DNA of 7,099 nt from Pseudomonadota bacterium (GTDB taxonomy: Bacteria > Pseudomonadota > Alphaproteobacteria > Azospirillales > Azospirillaceae): contig JAEZPL010000587.1 of assembly GCA_023413605.1 (NCBI GenBank), forward strand, positions 1 to 7,099, read 5' to 3'. Below, piece after piece: positions 1 through 6,200 of the stretch. Under the pieces are notes generated by a model. It was not told where the DNA came from and did not search any database. It worked only from the letters and a program-made list of their open reading frames with translations. The position numbers and the translations under genes were made by a program. Each line of letters starts with the position of its first letter. Position 1 is the first letter of the stretch.

Positions 1-501
1 CTGGCGCTGGCGGCGGCCATGTACCTCGCGCTCGGCCTGTCGCCCGCGGTGGCGGAGAACGCGTTGTGGTCCACGTTGATCCTGGTGCCGCTGGGCATCG
101 GGCTGGGGCTGGTCATGCCGGTGATGACCGTGGCCGTGCAGAACGCGGTGGACCGCCGCGACCTGGGGGCGGCGACCGCCTCCGTGGGCTTCTTCCGCTC
201 GCTCGGCGGGTCGGTGGGCGTGGCGCTGTTCGGCGCGGCCTTCGCCGCCGATGTCGAGGCGCGGCTGAACGCGGCCGGCCTGCCGGGAATCAGCGGCCGC
301 GAGGTGATGGAGCGCGGCGTCGCGGCGCTCGGCACCCTGCCCGACGCCGCCCGCGCCTCAGCCCTCATGGCCTTCGAACACGGCTTCTCCACCCTGTTCC
401 TGCTGGCGGCGGCGCTGGCCCTGCTGTCCTTCGTGATGACCCTTTTCCTGAAGGAGCTGCCGTTGCGCTCCGCCGCCGAGATCAAGGTCGAGGCCGTGTA
501 A
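1..501 (+). CDS. MFS transporter, DHA2 (EmrB/QacA-like) family, C-terminal fragment
   Basis: This is the last 166 residues of a rightward major facilitator superfamily protein; the start lies outside the window and the frame is open from base 1 to the TAA at 499-501. Hydrophobic stretches at about residues 1-18, 23-45, 60-78 and 130-150 fit the last helices of a 14-helix drug:proton antiporter. The segment QNAV..RDLGAATASVGFFRSLGG followed by SVGVALFGA matches the conserved loop and helix of DHA2 exporters, where an arginine and a Gly-Gly pair follow a LG-A-A motif. The family exports drugs or other small toxic compounds across the inner membrane using the proton gradient; the substrate cannot be read from this fragment. 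The C-terminus is short, with no fused domain. Its stop lies 3 bp from the end of the converging AI-2E gene. Confidence 0.85.
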   Translation: MALAAAMYLALGLSPAVAENALWSTLILVPLGIGLGLVMPVMTVAVQNAVDRRDLGAATASVGFFRSLGGSVGVALFGAAFAADVEARLNAAGLPGISGREVMERGVAALGTLPDAARASALMAFEHGFSTLFLLAAALALLSFVMTLFLKELPLRSAAEIKVEAV

Positions 502-504
502 TCC

Positions 505-1620
505 TCAGTCCTCGCTCGGAAAGTGGCGCCTCTCGCCCAGCTTGTCTTCGATGTAGAGCATGTTGACGAGGACCAGCGCCACGACGGCCAGCGGAGTCGC
601 CAGGAACATGCCCAAAAGGCCGAACAGAACCCCACCGGCGGCGATGGCCCCGATGGTGATGACGGGCGGCAGGTCGACCACGCGTTTCTGCATCAGCGGC
701 GTGATCAGGTTGCCCTCCGCCTGCTGGATCACGAGGTAGAGCACCGCCACCCAGATGGCGTCCTGCGGCGACTGGGCGAAGGCGATCAGGATGCCCGGCA
801 CCGCCGCCATCACCGGGCCGATCAACGGGACGAACTCCAGCAACCCGGCCAGGAAGCCCAGGGCCAGCGCGCTGGGGATGCCGAGCAGCATCAACCCGAC
901 CGTCGTCAGCACGCCCACGATCACCATGGCGGCGAGTTGCCCGATCAGCCATTTCCACAGGGAGTCGCCCATCACGTCCAGGACTTCGTGAGCGCGCTCG
1001 TGGCCGCGCGGCGGCACCAGCAGGACGATGCCGCGCCGGTAGATCGCCGGCGATGCCGCGAGGTAGATGGCGGTGAAGACCACCACCACCGCGTCGCCCA
1101 GGAAAAAGACGACGCTGGACGCCACCGAGCGCAGCCGGCTGAGCCAGGAGGACGCGTCCTGCCCCTGCTGCGCGATCTGGTCGCGAATGGGCGCCGGCAA
1201 CTGCTCGATGCCGCGGTTGATCTGCGTCGTAAGCTGGTCGATCTGCGAGGCGACGGAATGTCCCAGAAGAACGCCGCCGCCGATAAGGGCCGCCGCCAGG
1301 AGGAACAGCACGACCGCCAGCGCCCATCCCTGCGGCAGCGGGGTGAAGCGGTGCAGCGCATCGGCCGTCCGCTGCATCAGGATGGCGAACAACACGCCCG
1401 CGAAGACCAGAAGCAGAGCGTCCGCCACCCGCCAGGCCAGGAACAGCAGACCGAAAATCCCGGCGGCGATCAGCACCTTCCAGGTGAAGACCTTCAGCTC
1501 GACCGCGACCGGCCGCCCGTGCGTTCCAGGCGGAGCGTGCTTCCCACCAGCCGCTGCTTCCGCCGCCTGCGGGGTTGCCGGATCGCCACCCTGCCCGCTC
1601 CTTGACCTGATCGACTCCAT
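505..1620 (-). CDS. AI-2E family transporter (PerM/YhhT-like membrane protein)
   Basis: This encodes a 371-residue polytopic inner membrane protein of the AI-2E/PerM family (Pfam PF01594). Members have been described as exporters of autoinducer-2 or as ion/proton antiporters, but most have no known substrate. Residues 1-38 are polar and low in complexity (Ala, Gly, Pro, basic). Hydrophobic pairs at about 45-82 and 99-122 are followed by a family-typical soluble stretch (about 124-165, with IDQL, LPAPIRDQI). A C-terminal membrane block then carries the hallmark NLITPLMQKRVVDLPP and ends in YIEDKLGE. I chose the ATG at 1620 because GGGAAGG (1625-1631) lies 4 bases upstream; a TTG at 1662 would add 14 residues without such a site. 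The gene converges on the MFS gene. No metabolic neighbour hints at a substrate. Confidence 0.88.
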   Translation of the reverse strand: MESIRSRSGQGGDPATPQAAEAAAGGKHAPPGTHGRPVAVELKVFTWKVLIAAGIFGLLFLAWRVADALLLVFAGVLFAILMQRTADALHRFTPLPQGWALAVVLFLLAAALIGGGVLLGHSVASQIDQLTTQINRGIEQLPAPIRDQIAQQGQDASSWLSRLRSVASSVVFFLGDAVVVVFTAIYLAASPAIYRRGIVLLVPPRGHERAHEVLDVMGDSLWKWLIGQLAAMVIVGVLTTVGLMLLGIPSALALGFLAGLLEFVPLIGPVMAAVPGILIAFAQSPQDAIWVAVLYLVIQQAEGNLITPLMQKRVVDLPPVITIGAIAAGGVLFGLLGMFLATPLAVVALVLVNMLYIEDKLGERRHFPSED

Positions 1621-1624
1621 GACG

Positions 1625-1631
1625 CCTTCCC
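1625..1631 (-). promoter_or_regulatory. Ribosome binding site deciding the AI-2E gene start
   Basis: On the minus strand GGGAAGG sits 4 bases before the ATG at 1620. This favours that ATG over the in-frame TTG at 1662. Confidence 0.5.
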
Positions 1632-1787
1632 GGTTGAATTCACCGGTGAAACGCCGTCCCAAGGCATGAGTTGCACCGCGCTATCCTTAGTACCTTGGTG
1701 CTACTACACTTATCCGAATGCGCGGCGGCGGGCGGCGCCCCATATCTTGAAGGACGCCAAGGAGTCATTCTCGCTGATGTCACCTCA

Positions 1788-1817
1788 AGCCCGCCGGAAA
1801 CGGCGGGCTCTTTTCTT
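1788..1817 (+). terminator. Intrinsic terminator facing right, orphan
   Basis: A perfect 9-bp stem (1788-1796 with 1801-1809, AGCCCGCCG/CGGCGGGCT) closed by a GAAA loop is followed on the plus strand by CTTTTCTT. This is a typical Rho-independent terminator for a rightward transcript. On the minus strand the hairpin is followed by TTGAGGTG, with no U-run, so it would end the leftward small-gene transcript less well, if at all. No recognised rightward gene ends here. The nearest is the MFS gene, whose stop is almost 1.3 kb upstream, beyond the whole oppositely oriented AI-2E gene. Confidence 0.8.
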
Positions 1818-1837
1818 GTGGATCAGCGCTTTCCGGA

Positions 1838-2074
1838 TCAGCGGTCCGGCATGTCGCCGGGTTTGCCCGATCCGTGGCCGGGGCGCACCCTGACCGGATC
1901 GGTCGGGTTGGTGCCGTGATCGGCATCCTGACTCACTTGTCCAGGATGGTTGCCGGCGCGGGGCTTGTCCGGGTTGTTGAACTGATTGCGCCCAAGATCC
2001 TTGGGCTGCTCGTTGGTGTTGCCGCCGGTGCGTCCGCCGACGTTCTTGTCGCTCGCGTTCTGCTCATTCGCCAT
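1838..2074 (-). CDS. Small hydrophilic protein of unknown function
   Basis: This encodes 78 residues starting MANEQNASDK. I do not recognise the family. The chain is rich in Asn, Gly, Pro, Asp, Lys and Arg and has almost no hydrophobic residues. There is no signal peptide, membrane segment or cysteine, so it looks intrinsically disordered, in the style of small stress-associated hydrophilic proteins (comparison only). Gly-Pro-Asp patches such as GNTNEQPKDLG, NNPDKPRAGNHPG and RPGHGSGKPGDMPDR give it weak internal similarity but no clean repeat. The ATG at 2074 is preceded by a full AAGGAG at 7 bases, which argues for real translation. An upstream in-frame ATG at 2104 would overlap the kinase gene and lacks that site. 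The gene starts 26 bp after the sensor kinase stop, so co-transcription with the two-component genes is plausible. Confidence 0.7.
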   Translation of the reverse strand: MANEQNASDKNVGGRTGGNTNEQPKDLGRNQFNNPDKPRAGNHPGQVSQDADHGTNPTDPVRVRPGHGSGKPGDMPDR

Positions 2075-2081
2075 TGTGGTT

Positions 2082-2087
2082 CTCCTT
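2082..2087 (-). promoter_or_regulatory. Strong Shine-Dalgarno for the 78-residue protein
   Basis: On the minus strand the sequence reads GGAAGGAGAACCACA before the ATG at 2074. The AAGGAG core is 7 bases from the start. It is among the best ribosome binding sites in the window and supports both the reality of this small gene and its start. Confidence 0.75.
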
Positions 2088-2100
2088 CCGGTGGAAGGGT

Positions 2101-3552
2101 TCAACCAAGCGGCGCCGCGAACGTTCCGGCCTTTTGCGGTCCCACCTGTTTGCGGACGGTGTCCGGCGGGAAGACAAGGCTGATCCGCAGACCCGGCCGG
2201 TTGTCCTCCAGCACCAGCTGGGCGCCGTGCAGCCGGGCCACCGCGTCGACGAGGCTGAGCCCCAGGCCGTTGCCCGGCGAAGCCCGCGCTGCGTCGAGCC
2301 GCACGAAGCGTTCCAGCACCTTCCCCCGCATCTCCTCCGGAATGCCGGAACCGCTGTCGGCCACCGTGACGCGGGCGGCGCGGCCGGGTCCGGCCCCCTC
2401 CAGCAGCAGGGCGATGTGCCCGCCTTCCGGCGTGTATTTGATGGCGTTGTCCAGCAGGTTGGACACGGCCTGCGCCAACAGCTGCTCGTTCCCGCGCACG
2501 GTGGCCTTCCCGCGGATCTCCGTGGAAAGGGTCTGCCCCTTTTCCTCGGCCACCGGTTCGTACAGGTCGGCGGCGAGCCGCACCACCTCGGTCAGGTCCA
2601 CGGGTTCCAGATCGGTGCGCTTGGCGCCCGATTCCGCCTCGGCGATGGACAGCAGCGCGGTGAAGGTGGCGAGCAGCCGGTCAGCCTCCGTGATCGTGTC
2701 CTGAAGCACCGCGCGGTAGACCTCCGGGTCCTCGGTATCGCGGATCAGCGCCAGTTCGACGCGGGCGCGCAGGCGCGACAGGGGCGTGCGCAGGTCGTGC
2801 GCGACGCTTTCCGTCACCTGCCGCATGCCGGTCATCAGCCGTTCGATCTGGTCGAGCATGGCGTTCAGGTTGCCCGCCAGCCGGTCGATCTCGTCGCCGC
2901 CGCCGGCGCGCGGGACGCGGCCGGTCAGGTCGCCGGCCATGATCTGGCGCGTCGTCCGGTTGATGGCCTCGATCCGCCGCATGGCTCCGCGGGCGATCAG
3001 CAGCCCGCCGCCAAGGCCGAGGATGATGGTGACCGCGAACACCCAGCGCAGCGAGGACACAAGGCGGCCGCGCAGTTGGTCGAGTTCGCTCATGTCGCGG
3101 CCGACGAGAAGGCGGAATTGCCCGGGCAGCGTGAAGGTGACGGCCATGGCCGTGGACGGCCGATCCACCATGCCGCCGTAGTCGGAGACCTTGAAATGGG
3201 ACCAGCCGCCCTCGCCGGGCTTCACGTCGGGCCAGCCTCTAAGATTGCCGGCCAGCATCACGCCGCCGGGCGTGGTCAGCAGGTAGATGGAATTGGTGTG
3301 CGGGGTGGCGCTGCGCTCGCGGACGGCGTCGACGAGCCCGCGCAGGCCGTTGTTGCGGTACTGGTCCTGCAGGCCGGCGACCTCCACGGCGATGGTCTCG
3401 CCGATTTCCTGCTCCAGGAAGCCGGCGGTGGTGCGGTAGAGGATCAGCAGGATCATGCTGACCGACAGGACGAACAGGCCGAGGTAGAGCAGAGCCAGCC
3501 GGAACGGGGTGGTTCGCAGAAGCCGCAGGTGGGGGAAGAACCCGCCCTTCAC
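2101..3552 (-). CDS. Two-component sensor histidine kinase, membrane-bound, with HAMP domain
   Basis: This encodes 483 residues from a GTG start. Order: TM1 about 18-39; a periplasmic sensor region of about 130 residues (40-168) with no domain I can name; TM2 about 169-187; HAMP about 188-240 (Pro214, then DEIDRL); H-box VAHDLRTPLSRL with phospho-acceptor His252; N-box SNLLDNAIKYTPEGG (Asn365, Asn369); G1 box DSGSGIP at 399-405; F-box around RFVRLD (415-420); G2 box GNGLGLSL at 427-434. All catalytic boxes are intact. It should autophosphorylate on His252 and pass the phosphate to the adjacent regulator. The GTG start overlaps the regulator's TGA as GTGA; no separate Shine-Dalgarno is clear, so translational coupling is likely. 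The frame stays open upstream to 3690, but that part runs inside the regulator gene. The signal sensed is unknown; protease-gene linkage suggests an envelope condition. Confidence 0.93.
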   Translation of the reverse strand: MKGGFFPHLRLLRTTPFRLALLYLGLFVLSVSMILLILYRTTAGFLEQEIGETIAVEVAGLQDQYRNNGLRGLVDAVRERSATPHTNSIYLLTTPGGVMLAGNLRGWPDVKPGEGGWSHFKVSDYGGMVDRPSTAMAVTFTLPGQFRLLVGRDMSELDQLRGRLVSSLRWVFAVTIILGLGGGLLIARGAMRRIEAINRTTRQIMAGDLTGRVPRAGGGDEIDRLAGNLNAMLDQIERLMTGMRQVTESVAHDLRTPLSRLRARVELALIRDTEDPEVYRAVLQDTITEADRLLATFTALLSIAEAESGAKRTDLEPVDLTEVVRLAADLYEPVAEEKGQTLSTEIRGKATVRGNEQLLAQAVSNLLDNAIKYTPEGGHIALLLEGAGPGRAARVTVADSGSGIPEEMRGKVLERFVRLDAARASPGNGLGLSLVDAVARLHGAQLVLEDNRPGLRISLVFPPDTVRKQVGPQKAGTFAAPLG

Positions 3553-4226
3553 TCCGGCGCCCGCAGGCTGTAGCCGGCCCCGCGCACCGTGTGGATCAGC
3601 GGCGTGGGGAAATCCTTGTCGATCTTCTGCCGCAGGCGGGCGATGTGCACGTCGATGACGTTGGTCTGCGGATCGAAGTGATAGTCCCACACATTCTCCA
3701 ACATCATGGTGCGGGTCACCACGCTGCCGGCGTTGCGCATCAGATACTCCAGCAGGGCGAATTCGCGGGGCAACAGGTCGATCACCTTGCCGGCGCGCTT
3801 GACCGTGCGCGACAGCAGGTCCAGTTCCAGGTCGCCCACCGACAGCTTGGTCTGCGGCTGGGCCGCCGTGCGGCGGCGCACCAGCACCTCGATGCGGGCG
3901 AGCAGTTCGGAGAAGGCGAAGGGTTTGGTCAGGTAGTCGTCGCCGCCGGCCTTCAACCCCTTCACCCGATCGTCCACGCTGCCGAGCGCGGAGAGAAACA
4001 GCACCGGCGTGTCGTTGCCCGTGGCGCGCAGGATCTCGACCAGCGACAGCCCGTCGCGGCCGGGCAGCATCCGGTCCACGACCATGACGTCGTAATGCTC
4101 CGATCCGGCCAGGAACAGGCCCTCCTTGCCGTCGTACGCAAGGTCCACGACATGCCCGGCTTCCTTCAGCCCTTTCTGGAGGTAGGAGGCAGCCTGCTGA
4201 TCATCTTCGATGACGAGGACTTTCAT
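3549..4226 (-). CDS. OmpR/PhoB-class response regulator, partner of the adjacent kinase
   Basis: This encodes 225 residues starting MKVLVIEDDQ. The receiver domain (about 1-115) has the acidic pocket Asp8/Asp9, the phospho-acceptor Asp51 in VVDRMLPGRDG, Ser79 in FLSALG, and Lys101 in TKPF. A short linker (RRRTAAQPQT) leads to a winged-helix DNA-binding domain (about 128-223) with PREFALLEYLM, a recognition-helix region NVIDVHIARLRQKID, and the wing ending VRGAGYSL. It is a phosphorylation-dependent transcription factor. The start is uncertain between ATG 4226 and ATG 4232 (MLMKV); GGAAGGA ends 12 bases before the latter. The frame is open to an ATG at 4295, but homologues of this class begin at the MKVLVIEDD type of sequence. 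The kinase gene overlaps its stop. The gene for a Do protease lies directly upstream, an order I recall from rhizobial degP-feuP-feuQ loci. Confidence 0.93.
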   Translation of the reverse strand: MKVLVIEDDQQAASYLQKGLKEAGHVVDLAYDGKEGLFLAGSEHYDVMVVDRMLPGRDGLSLVEILRATGNDTPVLFLSALGSVDDRVKGLKAGGDDYLTKPFAFSELLARIEVLVRRRTAAQPQTKLSVGDLELDLLSRTVKRAGKVIDLLPREFALLEYLMRNAGSVVTRTMMLENVWDYHFDPQTNVIDVHIARLRQKIDKDFPTPLIHTVRGAGYSLRAPE

Positions 4227-4236
4227 GAGCATGAGA

Positions 4237-4260
4237 TTACCGCATCCTTCCGGCTGCCAT
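4237..4260 (-). other. Possible leader peptide ORF (7 codons) before the response regulator
   Basis: On the minus strand the sequence GGAGAGGGA (4265-4273) precedes an ATG at 4260 by 4 bases. The frame reads M-A-A-G-R-M-R then TAA at 4237-4239. The stop is 4 bases before the ATG at 4232, and the GGAAGGA that would serve the regulator lies inside this ORF. The Shine-Dalgarno is stronger than the regulator's own and is out of frame with it. It could be a translational leader, or a chance ATG in a purine-rich leader. Confidence 0.3.
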
Positions 4261-4361
4261 AAAGTCCCTCTCCGATGCGAAAAGGGCCGGGACATGGAAT
4301 TAATCGGGGGAGGACGCGGCCCTGAGGCGGGGGTTTGCTCCGGGCCTGCGTCCTCACCCGG

Positions 4362-4395
4362 AACGCCGTCTTCCCCAAGGGGAGAAGACGGCGTT
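4362..4395 (-). terminator. Hairpin downstream of the Do protease gene, probable terminator or 3' end stabiliser
   Basis: Arms 4362-4376 and 4381-4395 pair over 15 bp around a 4-base loop. On the minus-strand RNA the only irregular pair is a G-U, while the plus-strand RNA would have a C-A mismatch, so the structure suits the leftward transcript. It begins 9 bases past the protease stop. The stem ends in GTT and then CCGGG, so there is no proper U-run. It may terminate weakly or protect the 3' end, allowing some read-through into the regulator. Confidence 0.55.
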
Positions 4396-4403
4396 GTCCG
4401 CGG

Positions 4404-5951
4404 TCAGGCCTGGCCGAGCTTCAGCGGGACGAAGCTCTCGCTGCCGCGCCGGTTGACCAGCAGCAGGACAGCCTTGCGCCCGTCCTTCTCGGCTTCGGCC
4501 AGGCTCTTGGTCACGTCCGCCGGGGAGGTGACGGAATGTTCGCCAACCTTCACGATCACGTCGCCGGGCCGCACCGGCACGTTGCCGGCCTTGGGCGAAA
4601 CCGAGGTCACCACCACGCCCTTCACATCGTCGCCAAGGCCGAGGCGGGCACGAGCGGCCTTGTCCAGCGGCGCCAGCTTCAGGCCCTTCACCGTCTCGAC
4701 GGCGGAGGTCTCAGCGGGGGCCGCGTCGTTCGAGGCCATCTGCTGCTCGCCCGGCAGCGGCGCGATGTTCACCGAAAGGGTCTTCTCCTTGCCGTGCCGC
4801 ATCACGGTCACGTCCACCGTGTCGCCGGCCTTGGTCTCCGCCACGCGGCGGGTCACGTCACGCAGCGCGTCCACCGGCTTGCCGCCGTAGGACAGGATCA
4901 CGTCGCCCTGCTGCAGGCCGCCCTTGGCGGCCGGGCTGTTCGGCGTCACCTCGGCGACCAGCGCGCCCTTGGGCTGGGACATGCCGACGCTTTCAGCGAT
5001 GTCGGGCGACACCTGCTGGATCTTCACGCCGAGCCAGCCGCGCTCCACATGGCCCTTGTCCTTCAGCTGGGCGACGACGTCCTTGGCGAGGTTGGACGGG
5101 ATGGCGAAGCCGATGCCGACCGAACCGCCATTTGGCGAGTAGATGGCGGTGTTGATGCCGATGACCCGCCCGTCCATGCCGAAGGTCGGGCCGCCCGAGT
5201 TGCCGCGGTTGATGGCGGCGTCAAGCTGCAGGTAGTCGTCGTACGGACCGCTGTGGATGTCGCGGCCGCGCGCCGAGACGATGCCCTTGGTCACCGTGCC
5301 GCCAAGCCCGAACGGGTTGCCGACCGCCATGACCCAGTCGCCGACGCGGGCGGCGTCGCTGTCGCCCCACTCCAGGGAGGGCAGGGGCTTTTCGGACTTC
5401 ACCTTCAGCAGCGCGATGTCGGTCTTGGCGTCGCGCCCGACCAGCGTGGCCGGCAGCGCCGTGCCGTCCTGAAGGGTGACGGTGATCTCCTGCGCGCCGT
5501 CGATCACGTGGTTGTTGGTCACCACGTAGCCCGATGGATCGACGATGAAGCCGGACCCGAGCGAGCCCATCTTGCCGCGGGGCTGGGTGTCCTGCGGGGC
5601 ACTATCCGGCCCCTGGCCGAACTGGTCCTGGAACTGGCGGAAGAACTCCTCGAACGGGGAACCCGGCGGGAAGTTCGGCATGTTGGGCGCACCGCGCTCC
5701 GCCTTCACTTCCTGGGTGGTCGAGATGTTCACGACCGCGGGCGTCACCTTGGCGGCAAGGTCGGCGAAGCTGGCCGGCGCATCCTGCACCTGCGTGACGG
5801 CAGGCGCGGCGACGGCGGGCGGCATGTTGGCGATCAGAAAGGGGCCGGTAAGAACCGTCGTGCCGAGCAGCAGGGCTGCAAGCGTTTTGCGCATCCGGCC
5901 CGACCGCGGGGCGCGGGCACCGGATCCTGGGGTGGAAGGGGTGTTGGTCAT
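4404..5951 (-). CDS. degP: Do-family periplasmic serine endoprotease (DegP/DegQ/MucD type)
   Basis: This encodes 515 residues. An extended N-terminus (1-19, polar) precedes MRKTLAALLLGTTVL and a predicted signal-peptidase I site near AVA/AP (about 48/49), so the mature enzyme should be periplasmic. The trypsin-like domain (about 60-290) has the triad His148 (VTNNHVID), Asp178 (AKTDIALLKV) and Ser252 (GNSGGP). The segment between about 87 and 127, rich in Gln and Pro, corresponds to the LA loop of the family. PDZ1 runs from about 304 (RGWLGVKI) to 400 and PDZ2 from about 425 to the end. Two PDZ domains and the length fit the DegP/DegQ group. The role is to degrade or chaperone misfolded envelope proteins. 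The ATG at 5951 has GGAGAG 6 bases upstream; the frame stays open much further back but through a repeat-filled gap. The two-component pair follows downstream, suggesting a shared envelope-stress role. The exact subfamily name is uncertain. Confidence 0.93.
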   Translation of the reverse strand: MTNTPSTPGSGARAPRSGRMRKTLAALLLGTTVLTGPFLIANMPPAVAAPAVTQVQDAPASFADLAAKVTPAVVNISTTQEVKAERGAPNMPNFPPGSPFEEFFRQFQDQFGQGPDSAPQDTQPRGKMGSLGSGFIVDPSGYVVTNNHVIDGAQEITVTLQDGTALPATLVGRDAKTDIALLKVKSEKPLPSLEWGDSDAARVGDWVMAVGNPFGLGGTVTKGIVSARGRDIHSGPYDDYLQLDAAINRGNSGGPTFGMDGRVIGINTAIYSPNGGSVGIGFAIPSNLAKDVVAQLKDKGHVERGWLGVKIQQVSPDIAESVGMSQPKGALVAEVTPNSPAAKGGLQQGDVILSYGGKPVDALRDVTRRVAETKAGDTVDVTVMRHGKEKTLSVNIAPLPGEQQMASNDAAPAETSAVETVKGLKLAPLDKAARARLGLGDDVKGVVVTSVSPKAGNVPVRPGDVIVKVGEHSVTSPADVTKSLAEAEKDGRKAVLLLVNRRGSESFVPLKLGQA

Positions 5952-6073
5952 CGATGGCTCTCCGTGACTGGCGTCGCTTTTCGTTGACCCATACTTAGGC
6001 AACGCCTGGTCACGGATGCCTTGCGGCCGGATTAAAAGATTTTTAGGGATCGGAGCAGCGGCCGATCCAGGAC
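5952..6073 (-). other. Upstream region of the Do protease gene, probable promoter location
   Basis: Between the protease start and the palindrome cluster lie about 120 bases. They include the only distinctly AT-rich patch nearby (6031-6046, CTAAAAATCTTTTAAT on the minus strand). A promoter for the leftward protease gene is expected here, but I cannot assign -35 and -10 boxes or a regulator site with confidence. A small inverted pair AGGCA/TGCCT spans about 5997-6021. Confidence 0.3.
5958..5963 (-). promoter_or_regulatory. Ribosome binding site fixing the Do protease start
   Basis: On the minus strand GGAGAG is followed by CCATCG and then the ATG at 5951. This spacing, together with the signal peptide that follows, decides the start against longer in-frame choices up to 6248. 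Confidence 0.6.
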
Positions 6074-6075
6074 TC

Positions 6076-6118
6076 ATACGGTCGGCGGATGACCACGTCC
6101 AGTGCTCGCCGGCCGTAT
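6076..6118. repeat. Palindromic repeat unit A
   Basis: Arms 6076-6087 (ATACGGTCGGCG) and 6107-6118 (CGCCGGCCGTAT) are inverted repeats over 12 bp with one T-G pair, separated by 19 bases. The right arm extends to GCCGGCCGTATCA (6108-6120), which recurs exactly at 6235-6247 in unit C. The shared arm suggests a REP-like element family rather than a chance hairpin. Confidence 0.65.
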
Positions 6119-6121
6119 CAT

Positions 6122-6160
6122 ACCGAAGGCGTTTGATGGCTTCCATCAAACTCCTTCGGT
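6122..6160. repeat. Near-perfect long hairpin B
   Basis: Arms 6122-6139 (ACCGAAGGCGTTTGATGG) and 6143-6160 (CCATCAAACTCCTTCGGT) pair over 18 positions with a single mismatch (6130 against 6152), around a CTT loop. It sits between the two related palindromes A and C. There is no U-run on either side, so it is not a simple terminator. A weaker hairpin (6169-6175 with 6181-6187, one mismatch) follows. Confidence 0.75.
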
Positions 6161-6200
6161 TCAAACCCGGCAGCAAATGGTGCAGCCATGTGCGAAAGGG

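Noticed and set aside
523..1605. Long rightward open frame opposite the AI-2E gene
   Set aside because: Its translation is dominated by His, Arg, Gln, Asp and Gly without hydrophobic structure, as expected from the reverse complement of a GC-rich membrane-protein gene. No domain is recognisable.
1671..1919. Rightward small ORFs across the 1663-1919 gap
   Set aside because: They run straight through the terminator hairpin, have no good ribosome binding site, and their translations look random. A non-coding transcript is the better reading, if any exists.
2074..3573. Long rightward open frame opposite the sensor kinase gene
   Set aside because: Same composition artefact: the opposite strand has every kinase box in order, while this frame shows no motifs.
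3553..3690. Longer N-terminus for the sensor kinase
   Set aside because: The added 46 residues are arginine-, proline- and histidine-rich, lie wholly within the regulator gene and look like an off-frame reading. The GTG at 3552 places the first membrane helix about 17 residues from the start and overlaps the regulator stop as GTGA.
4227..4295. Longer N-terminus for the response regulator
   Set aside because: Receiver domains begin at the MKVLVIEDD-type strand. The 23 upstream residues have no family similarity and would move the start away from the GGAAGGA and GGAGAGGGA sites.
4335..5987. Long rightward open frame opposite the Do protease gene
   Set aside because: The protein is rich in His, Arg, Gly and Asp and lacks any fold signature. 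The minus strand carries an intact protease triad, two PDZ domains and a signal peptide.
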